A stretch of 64,000 nt of DNA from Achromobacter pulmonis (lineage in GTDB: Bacteria > Pseudomonadota > Gammaproteobacteria > Burkholderiales > Burkholderiaceae_B): positions 36,182-100,181 of the forward strand of contig NZ_CADIJV010000022.1 of assembly GCF_902859765.1 (NCBI RefSeq), written 5' to 3'. Every line of letters begins with the position of its first letter. The stretch's first letter is position 1. The notes under the pieces are model-generated. The model made no database searches. It was not told where the DNA came from and saw only the letters and a list, made by a program, of their open reading frames with translations. The translations under genes and the position numbers were made by a program. Below, in pieces: positions 8,146 to 16,414 of this stretch.

Positions 8146-9516
8146 TTAGATCACCTTCGGCTGATGGGGGTAGCGCTGGTTGAAGCTCTGCACCGAGGCC
8201 GAGTCCATCGCCACACGCGGGGTTTGGGGAGCCTGGTCTTGCGCCTGCAGCATCTTGACCAGCGCGCGGTACGCCGAGGGCGGCGTATCGGTCAGGTCGA
8301 CACCCTTGGCATCCAGGGCCATCTTGTAGACCGCCTCGGCCGAGTCCTGGGCGACGATCTCGCCGAGGATGGGCCGGCATTCCTGCTCGGCGGTGCGGAT
8401 TTCGGTCCAGCGCTTGACGGCGGCCTGCTCGCCATCCTTCTGAGCCTTGGCCAGCGCGGCGTCCATGGCCTGCTTGGTCACCGGCGCCGGCGGCGTGCCG
8501 GGCGTGGGCGGCGGCTCGTCGGCTGCGCCGGCGGCCGGCTCGCCCAGGGCAGCCATGACGCGCGCGGCTTCTTCCGGGCCCAGCTTCTCGCCGAGCATTT
8601 CGCGGATCTTGCCCATCAGCTCGTCGTCTTGGGCAACCGGCTTGGGATCGACCACCTCGTCGTCCTCGTCCTCGCCGATCGGCGCCACGGCCGGGTCGGT
8701 GAACACCTCGATGACCTCTTTCAGGTCTTCCAGGTCGGCGTCCTGCGCCAGCTTGCCCTTGAAGTGGTTCTGCATGGCGCGCACGATGCGCGGCAGCTCC
8801 GACTTCAGGCTCTTGCGGCTGACGCCCTTGAGGAAGGGGGTCAGGTCGCCCAGTGCCGCGTCCTGGGCCAGCCGGGGCCGGATATGCGCCCCGAGTGCCC
8901 CGGCGACGACGGCGGCGGTTTTGCTCAGTTTCATTTTCGGGATCTCCGAAGGGTTGAGGGTACTGCTGTCGCCTACGACGACGTCCGGGCCTGCGCGGCC
9001 CACTTCGACAAGCGCGACGTGATTGCCGCGGATGTCTCGCATCACCCCGTCGTATGCGACGCCTTCATAGACGCCGGGCGTCATGTCGGCCCGGTAGCGA
9101 TAGGCGCTCGAAAGCTCCTTTTGCTCTTCGGATTCGATCAGCGCGATCGCGACGGCGTCCCACACGACGAGGGAATTCTTGAGGTACGGCGCCTGGTAGG
9201 AGGCGTTCGAACCCGTGGCCCCGACCACGAACTCTTTCTGCGGCTCGGCGGCCGAGACGGGGATGTGCTTGGACAGCAGCGGGATGTTGTTGAAGGTCGG
9301 CGCCGCCTTTTCCAGTTCCTGCGGGTCACGCAGCAGGAAGTAGATGCGGTTGGCGTCGAGGCCCAGGGCCTCCCAGTCCGGGATTTCGTTGCCGCGGTAT
9401 GGGTTGACCGTGGCCTTGCTGATGTTGCTGATCTCGACATGCATCCGGCCGTCCACGTCGATCCGGCGGACGGTGGCGCGGTCGAAAGCCAGGCCGTGAT
9501 GGTTCTGCTGTGTCAT
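8146..9516 (-). CDS. DUF2213 protein, probable prohead protease/scaffold
   Basis: A 456-residue protein. The start at MTQQNHHGLAFDRATVRRID overlaps the upstream stop as ATGA and is preferred over the Met at 9558. The N-terminal 200 residues hold DUF2213-type motifs (HVEISNISKATVNPYRGNEI, NNIPLLSKHIPVSA, VYEGVAYDGVMRDIRGNHVA). A low-complexity acidic and Pro-rich linker and a coiled C-terminal part follow. DUF2213 genes lie where a maturation protease fused to a scaffold is expected. That role is plausible but not proved. Confidence 0.75.
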   Translation of the reverse strand: MTQQNHHGLAFDRATVRRIDVDGRMHVEISNISKATVNPYRGNEIPDWEALGLDANRIYFLLRDPQELEKAAPTFNNIPLLSKHIPVSAAEPQKEFVVGATGSNASYQAPYLKNSLVVWDAVAIALIESEEQKELSSAYRYRADMTPGVYEGVAYDGVMRDIRGNHVALVEVGRAGPDVVVGDSSTLNPSEIPKMKLSKTAAVVAGALGAHIRPRLAQDAALGDLTPFLKGVSRKSLKSELPRIVRAMQNHFKGKLAQDADLEDLKEVIEVFTDPAVAPIGEDEDDEVVDPKPVAQDDELMGKIREMLGEKLGPEEAARVMAALGEPAAGAADEPPPTPGTPPAPVTKQAMDAALAKAQKDGEQAAVKRWTEIRTAEQECRPILGEIVAQDSAEAVYKMALDAKGVDLTDTPPSAYRALVKMLQAQDQAPQTPRVAMDSASVQSFNQRYPHQPKVI

Positions 9517-10397
9517 GGGTCGAATCCCGGGATGATGCTGATGGCCACGCAGCGGCAATTCGGCAGCTCACCGGGGCGGATGTACTCGTCGTCGATGAGC
9601 ATGCCCTTATCGACGTCGTAGATCTCGCCGTCAGCGTCCTGGTGCGACTTGCGCGGGTGCTTGCCGCCACGCGAGTGCCGCCATTTGGCCTGCTTGATGC
9701 CCAGCCCCTGCTGGCGAACCCGCGTGATGGTGGCCGTGGCCTTGTTGTTCTGGTCGCGCGCAATGAACGCCGCGCGCCGCTTGGTGATGCCGTACCGCTT
9801 CTGCAGGTCTTCAACCAGGCCTTCCAGGTCCCGGCCCTGCGTAACCGACCGCATGACCATGCCCTGGACCTCAGTCAGATACTCGGACGCGATCGACTTG
9901 ATCAGCCCGACGTTCTCCTGCACCGTGGCCTGGAAGACGTCATTGGCCGCCCGGGTCATCTGGAACTGCACGCTGAATCCCTTCTGCCGAAGGGCGTTGC
10001 GCAGAGACAAGTCCGCCGCGCTCATCGAGGCTTCCGCGAACTCCGTGGCCACCGGCTGGGCGGCCTCGTCGAAGCGCCGCTGCCATTGCTTGGCGAGCCG
10101 GCGCATCATCTTGGTCAGTGCCATCGCCGGGCTTTCGTCCTGGGCGATCTCCGGCACGTTGCGCCGGTAGGCAGCTGTCAGCCAGTACACGACCGACCGC
10201 TGCATCTCGTCGATCAGACGGTCCAGGCGCTTGCGGTAGGCCGCCTCGATCCCCTGATTGGCGTGCACGGGGCGCAGCGGCTGGTCGCGCCCGGTGGGAG
10301 ATACCAGGCCGGCAGCCAGTTCCGCTTGGAGTCTGCGACCGTCGGCCGTGACATAGCGGCGACGCCGCAACATCTTGGCGCGATCAGTCTCAGGCAT
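9513..10397 (-). CDS. Minor head protein (SPP1 gp7 / Mu F-like)
   Basis: A 294-residue head morphogenesis protein. The start MPETDRAKMLRRRRYV overlaps the portal stop by eight bases and is better than the Met at 10469. The centre is helical. The C-terminal region carries KRRAAFIARDQNNKATATIT, AKWRHSRGGKHPRKSH and a CRC cysteine motif. These are hallmarks of the SPP1 gp7-like domain. Such proteins enter the capsid with the DNA or bind the portal. It directly follows the portal gene, as usual. Confidence 0.85.
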   Translation of the reverse strand: MPETDRAKMLRRRRYVTADGRRLQAELAAGLVSPTGRDQPLRPVHANQGIEAAYRKRLDRLIDEMQRSVVYWLTAAYRRNVPEIAQDESPAMALTKMMRRLAKQWQRRFDEAAQPVATEFAEASMSAADLSLRNALRQKGFSVQFQMTRAANDVFQATVQENVGLIKSIASEYLTEVQGMVMRSVTQGRDLEGLVEDLQKRYGITKRRAAFIARDQNNKATATITRVRQQGLGIKQAKWRHSRGGKHPRKSHQDADGEIYDVDKGMLIDDEYIRPGELPNCRCVAISIIPGFDP

Positions 10398-11940
10398 AGG
10401 CTTGTCCCTGGGGTTCGTCTTCCAATGGCGGCGGCGCGCCGGGCACTGCATCCGGCCGACCGTCGTCATCGTCGTCGCTGATGTCCAGCGAGTGGTAGCC
10501 GTTCGTCTCGTCCGCCGCGACGCGCTCGCGCACCTCCTTCGGGCTGACAGCGCCGATATCGACCAGCACCGCGTCCGTCTCGGCGTCGTACTTGCGGACC
10601 TCGGCCAGCTCCTTCTCGCTCATCTGCCAGAGTGGCACGAAGCTGAAGGTGATGTCGGGGTCGATCTCGCCGAACTCGCTGAGCTGGATCATTTCCAGAC
10701 ACGTTTGCAACGGGTCGCGGAACACCGCTTCCTGCGCCGAGTGCATGTCGTCGTAGAAGACCCGGATTTCGCCGTCGGCCGTGGCGTTCAGGCCGCTGGG
10801 CGAAATGCCCATCAGCTTGACCAGCGGGATACCCGAGACGACGGAAAGCTGCTCCAGCGACTGGTTTTGCAGCGCGTCCAGGCCCGACAGCGGCACGTTC
10901 TCGAAGCCGAATTCCTCGGTGTCCTTGTCGATTGCGTAAGTCCCGCGATTGCTACGCGTGCGGTTGAAGACGTCGATCCGGGAAAACACGTCGTCGCCCG
11001 GCTCACCGGACAGCAGCGATTGCAGGTTGCTCTTGAAGACGCCGACCGAGAAGCCGTCGATCAGGTTGGCCACGGCCTGGCGCGTCTTCAGCCAGTTGTT
11101 GACGTAGGGAATCGCCAGCTGCGTCATCGACATGCCGCCGAAGTTGTACGACGGCTTCAGCAAGTCCGGCACCTCGCGCGACACGATGTTCAGCAGGCGG
11201 CTGCTGTGCACCTGGCGTCCCAGCACAAACCAGGACGTGGGCTTGTAGAAGTCCGCCCGCATCGGGTTGTCGCTGTTGTACAGGTAGGGCGTCGTCCAAA
11301 CCGGGTCGATGACCTTGAAGCCCACCAGCGAGCCCTTGGCGATCTTCGCCGGGCTCTTGACCAGGATCGATTGCAGCTCGTCCGGATCGGCCCAGGCCAG
11401 CGTGCCGCTGGGCGTCTTCACGTCGATATAGATCTGCGACCGGCCGAACAGACCGTCCTGCAGCGCGGCGAGGCGGAACTTGGCGCGCAGGCGGTGCCGG
11501 CGCATGGCCTTCTCGATGACCTCGAGCTTGTCGCTCTTGTCGTCTTCGCCCTTGACCTCCAGCTTGATCCACTTCCGGGTCATCTCCTTGGCGATGACGT
11601 CGGACATCTTGCGGTACTCGGGGCGCTGGGACAGCTCGGCCAGGTACGGATACCCGAGGAAGCCCATGCCCGCATAGGCCTCGCTCACGTACGCGTACAC
11701 GGGGCTCATCGCCTCGTCCATCGCCAGCAGCGCCTTCTTCTTGTCTGCCGGGATGACGAACGGGGCCACGTCGGGGCGCTTGAACTCGCCCTTCGGCGGC
11801 TCTTCGGGCTCGGCGGCCGCGATATTGGCGCGGCCCAGCGCCTCCAGGCTGATCTTCATCCCAGGCTCGCGGCGCGCGCCCGGCGCCGGCGCGGGAGCCA
11901 CAAGGGCATTCCTGCGCAGGATCCAGTTCAATAGCTTCAT
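10390..11940 (-). CDS. Portal protein, DUF1073 family
   Basis: A 516-residue portal, the dodecameric gate through which the genome is packed. It starts MKLLNWILRRNALVAPAP. Motifs include GYPYLAELSQRPEYRKMSD, FGRSQIYIDVKTPSG, NYVNNWLKTRQAVANLID-like helices and a GISPSGLNATADGEIRVFYD motif. The last motif is conserved in this family. It is preceded by the large terminase with a four-base overlap. Some databases attach an anti-CBASS name to this domain family; length and place here fit a structural portal. Confidence 0.85.
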   Translation of the reverse strand: MKLLNWILRRNALVAPAPAPGARREPGMKISLEALGRANIAAAEPEEPPKGEFKRPDVAPFVIPADKKKALLAMDEAMSPVYAYVSEAYAGMGFLGYPYLAELSQRPEYRKMSDVIAKEMTRKWIKLEVKGEDDKSDKLEVIEKAMRRHRLRAKFRLAALQDGLFGRSQIYIDVKTPSGTLAWADPDELQSILVKSPAKIAKGSLVGFKVIDPVWTTPYLYNSDNPMRADFYKPTSWFVLGRQVHSSRLLNIVSREVPDLLKPSYNFGGMSMTQLAIPYVNNWLKTRQAVANLIDGFSVGVFKSNLQSLLSGEPGDDVFSRIDVFNRTRSNRGTYAIDKDTEEFGFENVPLSGLDALQNQSLEQLSVVSGIPLVKLMGISPSGLNATADGEIRVFYDDMHSAQEAVFRDPLQTCLEMIQLSEFGEIDPDITFSFVPLWQMSEKELAEVRKYDAETDAVLVDIGAVSPKEVRERVAADETNGYHSLDISDDDDDGRPDAVPGAPPPLEDEPQGQAYA

Positions 11941-13439
11941 GCACGCCTCAATGCGTCGGGGTTGATTTGCATCGGCCGCTTGGTGATCAGCTCGGCGAAG
12001 GCCCGTGAGAGCCCGTCGACCTGGTCGTCATGCTTGCCGTTCGGGAAAGACCGCAGTTCGTCGATCAGCGCCTTGTTCCAGTCGCCGCGCATCATCAGCA
12101 CGTTGCCGACGTTGACCTGGGCGGCGAACGGCTCGGCGCGCACGACCTTGTCGCCGCTTTCCGGGCTGCTCACGATCCGATACCCGGGCATGCCGCGCGT
12201 CAGGTACAGCACTTGCGTCTTGCCGGCCTGGCCCGGGTCCTGCGGGATGCTGATGCGGACCTGCCGGCCGTCCAGCGCCGCGGTGTTCTCCAGAGCCTTG
12301 TCGCGCCGGTCTGGTCCCCACTGGCCGCGCACCATGTCGCCGATCACGTACTGACCGGTTGGCAGGCGCCCCAGCTTCGGGCCGGCCGTGTAGTCGCCCG
12401 CGCCGTCGGTACTGGCGAAGTCCCAGCCCCGCACCCAGTCGATGCGGCCAGCCGGCAGCGCGTCGATGGTTTGGATCTGGTCGGGCTTGAACAGGTCGCC
12501 ATCCAGCGGCGTCGGTAGCTGCTGATACAGCGACGACCAGGTGCGCGAGTTGCTTTCGAACTGCGCCCAGTGCTGGCGATCGAACCATTCCGGCCAAAGG
12601 TATTCACCCCTGGCACGCCCGAGCGGGTCGCTGTCGACCTCACAGCGCGCCTGGATGCACAGCACCTCCCAGTCGTTGCCGTCCTTGCACCGGATCAGGC
12701 CGCTTTCGCCCTTCCAGTCGTCCGGCAGAATCCGGCCGGCCAGGTCGTCCTCGTGCCACCTCGTGGTGATCAGGACAATCCAGCCGCCCGGGATAAGGCG
12801 CGTTTTCAGGTCGTCCTCGTAGGCATCCCAGGTCTTGTTCCGAATCGTGTCGGAGTTCGCCTGCTCGCGGCCCTTGATCGGGTCGTCGATGATGATGCCG
12901 TGGGCGCGGTTGCCGGTGATGCCCGACAGGATGCCGCAGGCCATGTACTCGCTGCCGTTGGACAGCGCGAATTCCTGGGCGGCGTTCGAATCCGACACCA
13001 GGGCCGCGCCCCAGATGTTCCGGTACCGCGGCTGCTTGATGATCGATCGCGTGCGGCGCCCCATCTTGCGGGCCAGGTCGTCGCCGTAGCTGGCCAGGAT
13101 GACTCGCCGGCCGGGCGTGGCGCCCAGGTACTTCGAGGGGAACACCACCGACGCATACGTTGACTTGGCGCTCCCGGGCGGCATGCAGACGATCATCCGG
13201 CCGTGCCGGCGCTGGCTGGTCTCTTCCAGCTTGGCCAGCAGCAAGCGGTGGTGCACCGCCATGGTGGTCTCGATGGGCTCGAAAAACTCGGTGTCGGGGT
13301 CTTCCTCGTCTACCGGGCGCCCAGGCACCTCGATGGCGTTGGCGTACTGGAGGATGTCAGCCCTCGCCCGCCTGCGGATCAGCAGCTCCCTGGCCGCTTC
13401 CTGTCGCGAGGGCAAGTAGCTCTTCGTCGGTGAGGTCAT
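11937..13439 (-). CDS. terL: Terminase large subunit
   Basis: A 500-residue packaging motor. The ATPase domain has a Walker A-like MPPGSAKSTYAS near residue 90, a Walker B GIIIDDP near residue 180, and a LITTRWHEDDLAGRI coupling motif. The RNase H-like nuclease domain shows acidic residues in WDFASTDGAGDY, PQDPGQAGK and HDDQVDGLSRAF. It overlaps the small-subunit gene by 83 bases and the portal by four. All expected catalytic motifs are visible. Confidence 0.95.
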   Translation of the reverse strand: MTSPTKSYLPSRQEAARELLIRRRARADILQYANAIEVPGRPVDEEDPDTEFFEPIETTMAVHHRLLLAKLEETSQRRHGRMIVCMPPGSAKSTYASVVFPSKYLGATPGRRVILASYGDDLARKMGRRTRSIIKQPRYRNIWGAALVSDSNAAQEFALSNGSEYMACGILSGITGNRAHGIIIDDPIKGREQANSDTIRNKTWDAYEDDLKTRLIPGGWIVLITTRWHEDDLAGRILPDDWKGESGLIRCKDGNDWEVLCIQARCEVDSDPLGRARGEYLWPEWFDRQHWAQFESNSRTWSSLYQQLPTPLDGDLFKPDQIQTIDALPAGRIDWVRGWDFASTDGAGDYTAGPKLGRLPTGQYVIGDMVRGQWGPDRRDKALENTAALDGRQVRISIPQDPGQAGKTQVLYLTRGMPGYRIVSSPESGDKVVRAEPFAAQVNVGNVLMMRGDWNKALIDELRSFPNGKHDDQVDGLSRAFAELITKRPMQINPDALRRA

Positions 13440-14037
13440 CGGCCTTCCGCGGCGTCGTGTTCAGGTTGATCTGCTGCGGCGTCGGCAGGATGCCGTAGGC
13501 CTCGCGCTCCAGCGGGATCAGCACCTTCAGCATGTCGGCCAGCTTTTTGGCGCCGTCCAGACGACCAGCGCTCGATATGGCGCGCCGGTAGACCTCGGCC
13601 CGCTTGTCGGCCGACGCGTCGTCCTCGCCCCGCAGGAACTCGCCCAGCTCCTGGAACAGGCCGGGGGTGTTCGTCTCGGCCTCGATCTCGCTCATCAGGG
13701 TGTCGCACAGGGTGCGCATGCGCGTCAGCGAGGTCTTGTGCGACAGCTTGACCTCGGCCACCAGCTTGGCGCCGATGGCCACCGCTTCCGCTTCGCGGTA
13801 CGCAATTGATTCACTGCGTACCTCCTTGCGTACCTCCTCCCTGCGTACCAGCTCGTCGGCCTTGGCCTGCACCTTCGCAGCCAGGTCACGGGGCCACTCG
13901 TCGCGCTTGGCACGCTTGCGGATGGCCCCCTCGGTGATTCCGTGCAGGGTGGCGAGTTCGCGCAAGGACATGACGCCCGCGCGGTAGCCCGCCTCGATGC
14001 GCTCCCAGTCGGGTTGCGCCTTCTTGGGCTGTGTCAT
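13357..14037 (-). CDS. terS: Terminase small subunit
   Basis: A 226-residue DNA-recognition subunit. An N-terminal helix-turn-helix is clear (MSLRELATLHGITEGAIRKR). Long helices follow, then a C-terminal region with AYGILPTPQQINLNTTPRK that probably contacts the large subunit. It lies immediately upstream of the large subunit. Packaging site recognition is inferred from the family. Confidence 0.85.
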   Translation of the reverse strand: MTQPKKAQPDWERIEAGYRAGVMSLRELATLHGITEGAIRKRAKRDEWPRDLAAKVQAKADELVRREEVRKEVRSESIAYREAEAVAIGAKLVAEVKLSHKTSLTRMRTLCDTLMSEIEAETNTPGLFQELGEFLRGEDDASADKRAEVYRRAISSAGRLDGAKKLADMLKVLIPLEREAYGILPTPQQINLNTTPRKADDLTDEELLALATGSGQGAADPQAGEG

Positions 14038-14245
14038 TCGGTTCTCGGTGTGGTTGCCCCCATCCGACTACCCGCCACGGCGGGCTGGGCGCGGCGGTTC
14101 TCGTCGTGCTGGCCGCCGGCGACAAGACCGGAAAGAAGTGCCCCGCGCATTTGCCCCTGCGCGGGCGCCAGGCCAGCTGAGGCGACTCATGGGGGTGTTA
14201 CGAAGGTGCTATCGTTGGCTTCCCTCAACGGCCAAGGAGCCAGAT

Positions 14246-14473
14246 ATGTCGGAAGAGACCAACAAGGTGGTGTTTCGCATCGATAGCGGAAAAATCGTCA
14301 ATGTCTCCGCCATCGCCCATGTGCCAATAGGCACGCCGCTTCCGGTGCCAGGCGACACGGTAACGCTGCAACCGTCGCCGGAACACAGCGGGACGTTCAC
14401 GGTGAAATCTCGCCACTTCAAGTACGGCGTCGGCGTCTACGTGGCCCAGGAAATCGAGATCCTGGTCGGTTGA
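14246..14473 (+). CDS. Small unknown protein, lone plus-strand gene before terminase
   Basis: A 75-residue protein with a good ribosome binding site (AAGGAGC) five bases before the ATG. It starts MSEETNKVVFRIDSGKIVNV and is predicted to be beta-rich, with short strands and a GTPLPVPGDTVTLQP turn. It is the only plus-strand gene between the Q-like gene and the terminase genes, both read leftward. That makes it look like a moron or late regulator with its own promoter; a TATCGT hexamer at 14210-14215 could serve as -10. No family is recognised. Confidence 0.65.
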   Translation: MSEETNKVVFRIDSGKIVNVSAIAHVPIGTPLPVPGDTVTLQPSPEHSGTFTVKSRHFKYGVGVYVAQEIEILVG

Positions 14474-14858
14474 TGACTGTGGGGCCCCTCCCCCAAGCAC
14501 GCGTTGCACGTGGCGCTGTGTGGCGCAGGGAGACTTCGGGCGGCGCCGGTCGGAGCCAGCGGTACGGGGCGTTCCCCGAGTGCAGCGGCCGCGGCGGCGC
14601 GCTGCTGTCTGGTCGATTGCGGCGGCTGTTCCCACAGAGCAGAGGCCAGAACGTGACGTCTGCCAGCCGGTGCCCATGCGGCCCGGCGGACGGTTCTCTC
14701 TGGCCCCTGCTCTCTGGAAACAAAAGGTGCAGATGCACCAATGTCGTCAGCTCGATCACGGTCAGACGACGACGCCCGCAATGCAAAAAGCCCCGGCCAT
14801 TGGCTCGGGGCTTTTCTTCCGGAAACGCGACATCCGCCTACGGGCATCAGTCTCGTCG
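14474..14858. other. Non-coding region between Q-like gene and terminase
   Basis: No credible gene is seen in these 385 bases. An imperfect inverted repeat pairs CAGAGCAGAGGCCAGAA near 14635-14651 with CTCTGGCCCCTGCTCTC near 14697-14715. A perfect 6-2-6 palindrome, GGTGCA/TGCACC, spans 14726-14739. A strong terminator ends the region. Being upstream of the terminase genes, it could hold the late promoter, the Q-responsive leader or the packaging start site. These roles are inferred from position. Confidence 0.5.
14785..14816. terminator. Bidirectional Rho-independent terminator
   Basis: A stem of AAAAGCCCCG paired with CGGGGCTTTT surrounds a short loop. T-rich sequence follows on both strands (TTTTC on plus, TTTTTGC on minus). 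It lies between the Q-like gene and the terminase block, as expected for a terminator that late antitermination must overcome. Confidence 0.85.
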
Positions 14859-15308
14859 TTAGACGGTAGTCATCACGGATTGAGGGGGATTATGCACCCG
14901 GGAGACGAACTTGGCAACATAAGACTCGAATTCGTAGACAGCCCGAACCAGAATGTCGTCGAACTCCCGTACACGCATCCCCTGCATGCGGCAGATGATG
15001 GCCGGCGGCTGTCGCAGAACGTAGTAGGAGCGCAACAGCGCCGTTTCGCGTGGCAGACCTCGGTATCCCGCCGCCGTCCGCCAGCAGGCCTCGATCAACT
15101 CTGCATCCGCCTCGTCTTTCTCCGGGCGCAGATGCTCACTGTCTTCTCCACGCGGCAGCTTGCCAGCCTTGCGCGCCAGTTCCTGGCATACCTGATACGT
15201 GGGCGATACCGAGAATGACGGCCGATCGCGCATCACCGCGCCCCAATTTTCAAGCCGTTCGTGAAAGTCGGCCGGCAGCCGGTCCAGGAGCAGTTTCGGA
15301 ATGGTCAT
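14859..15308 (-). CDS. Antitermination protein Q-like
   Basis: A 149-residue protein starting MTIPKLLLDRLPADFHERLE. The segment RLENWGAVMRDRP, followed by DAELIEACWRTAAGYRGLPRE and a C-terminal IICRMQGMRVREFDDILVRA helix pair, matches the pattern of lambdoid Q proteins. Those modify RNA polymerase so that it reads through terminators into late genes. The start overlaps the upstream stop as ATGA. A terminator follows within 75 bases, then packaging genes, exactly the Q arrangement. The assignment rests on pattern and context. Confidence 0.72.
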   Translation of the reverse strand: MTIPKLLLDRLPADFHERLENWGAVMRDRPSFSVSPTYQVCQELARKAGKLPRGEDSEHLRPEKDEADAELIEACWRTAAGYRGLPRETALLRSYYVLRQPPAIICRMQGMRVREFDDILVRAVYEFESYVAKFVSRVHNPPQSVMTTV

Positions 15309-15511
15309 GGCGCGGTGCGCTCCTCGTACTTCGAACAACGTTGGCCGATCTCTTCGCCCAAGGCGCAGCGCAGGACGCGCCGGCCGCCGAATGGGTTGGT
15401 GATCAGGCGGATTTCCTTGCAGCCCGCGCAGGTGCGCGCCGGCGGCGGCTCTTGGCGGCGCTCCAGCAGCTTGGCCGGGTCGCCGCGCTCGGCTCGGCGG
15501 GCCCAGGTCAT
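15305..15511 (-). CDS. Small zinc-binding protein
   Basis: A 68-residue protein too short to stand out among longer shadow frames. Start MTWARRAERGDPAKLLERR. It has four cysteines, CAGCKEIR then VLRCALGEEIGQRC, consistent with a small zinc knuckle. It overlaps both neighbours by ATGA, so it is part of the tight leftward operon. Such small Cys proteins are common before Q in betaproteobacterial phages; function is unknown. Confidence 0.68.
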   Translation of the reverse strand: MTWARRAERGDPAKLLERRQEPPPARTCAGCKEIRLITNPFGGRRVLRCALGEEIGQRCSKYEERTAP

Positions 15512-15933
15512 ATGCGCCGCTCCCTGATCCCGGCCAGCGAGCGCAGCGGTTCCTGCTCGGCGCGGGCACGCGCGGCGGCAAGCGCCATAGCCGGCGACAT
15601 AGAGAACGGGCGCGCCGCCACCTGCGTTCCGGGCACGACAGTCACCGGGCCGGTGTAGGGCTGATCCGGCCACACTGGCACTACGGCCTGCGCCACCCTG
15701 CGCCGCGGTGCGCCGGCGGCCTTCACCTCGCGCGGCTCGCGCTTTCTCGGCTTGGCCTTGACGCGGGGCCGGGTCGGAATTTCGCCGATCTTTTCCCGGT
15801 GGCGGCGCACCAGCTGGGCGATGCGCGTGGACGTCACACCGTATTCGCGCGCCAGGGCGGCCGTGCCTTCGCCGGCCAGGCGGCGCGAAACGATTTCCGC
15901 GTTGCGCGCGGTCTGTTCGTGGGTGGTGGTCAT
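15508..15933 (-). CDS. Helix-turn-helix DNA-binding protein
   Basis: A 141-residue protein starting MTTTHEQTARNAEIVSRRLA, with an AGAGG ribosome binding site seven bases upstream. Residues 10-45 form a resolvase-type helix-turn-helix (GTAALAREYGVTSTRIAQLV). The rest is basic (RPRVKAKPRKREPREVK) and probably disordered, with a helical end. It could regulate late or early transcription. No specific family is recognised. Confidence 0.65.
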   Translation of the reverse strand: MTTTHEQTARNAEIVSRRLAGEGTAALAREYGVTSTRIAQLVRRHREKIGEIPTRPRVKAKPRKREPREVKAAGAPRRRVAQAVVPVWPDQPYTGPVTVVPGTQVAARPFSMSPAMALAAARARAEQEPLRSLAGIRERRI

Positions 15934-16181
15934 GAAAACCTCTTCGCGTGAGGAAGCGCTTGAGCGCAGCGCTGGCAGCGCGGGAAGTTGCCCGGCACCA
16001 GCAGCGGCACCTGGTGGGTTTCGGCGCCGCGCATGCCGCAGGTGGAATGCACGAACCGGCCGCCGTCGCCTGTTTCGTTGCCGCGCTGGAAGTAGTGGGC
16101 CTTGTCGCCGCGGAACGGCAGCAGGCCCCAGCCCTCCAGGCGGATGACGGGCCACACGCCCAGGGCAAGGTGGCCGCTCAT
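15930..16181 (-). CDS. Small Cys-containing hypothetical protein
   Basis: An 83-residue protein starting MSGHLALGVWPVIRLEGWGL. It has a CGM followed by CQRC near the C-terminus, plus conserved-looking KAHYFQRGNETGDGGRF. Four-base overlaps on both sides place it in the operon. A metal-binding fold is possible. Function unknown. Confidence 0.6.
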   Translation of the reverse strand: MSGHLALGVWPVIRLEGWGLLPFRGDKAHYFQRGNETGDGGRFVHSTCGMRGAETHQVPLLVPGNFPRCQRCAQALPHAKRFS

Positions 16182-16414
16182 GGACGCAGCTCCTTCTCTT
16201 GCCGATAGGCGGCGATCTTGGCCTTCCAATGCGGGTCCTTCATCCACTTCAGCACCAGCTCGTTGAGCGCGATGTCGCAGGGCGTGCAGATCGGCCGGAA
16301 GAGATTCCCGTCCGCGCACACGTTCCACTGGAAGCGCGCCTGGCCGCCGCAGCGCACGCAGGCCAGGCGGCGGATGCCGGCAGCGGTGTAGGGTTGCTTG
16401 CGGCCGGGCTTCAT
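16178..16414 (-). CDS. Zinc-ribbon hypothetical protein
   Basis: A 78-residue protein starting MKPGRKQPYTAAGIRRLACV. It has two cysteine pairs, CVRCGGQA and CTPCDIALNE, separated by about 20 residues, forming a likely zinc ribbon. A helical, basic C-terminus follows. Its ATG overlaps the TGA that would end an intact resolvase gene upstream. Phage zinc-ribbon proteins of this type may bind nucleic acid, but this one is not characterised. Confidence 0.65.
   Translation of the reverse strand: MKPGRKQPYTAAGIRRLACVRCGGQARFQWNVCADGNLFRPICTPCDIALNELVLKWMKDPHWKAKIAAYRQEKELRP

Noticed and set aside
7654-9621. A 655-codon plus-strand frame
   Set aside because: It mirrors the DUF2190 and DUF2213 genes, which have clear phage homology and overlapping starts. 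The frame has His/Arg/Gly-rich shadow composition.
10390-11940. Anti-CBASS enzyme
   Set aside because: The domain name overlaps with Acb1 in some databases, but the length, order and neighbours fit a structural portal.
14437-14847. A 136-codon minus-strand frame between Q and terminase
   Set aside because: Arg/Ala/Pro-rich shadow composition, no ribosome binding site, and it covers a strong terminator.
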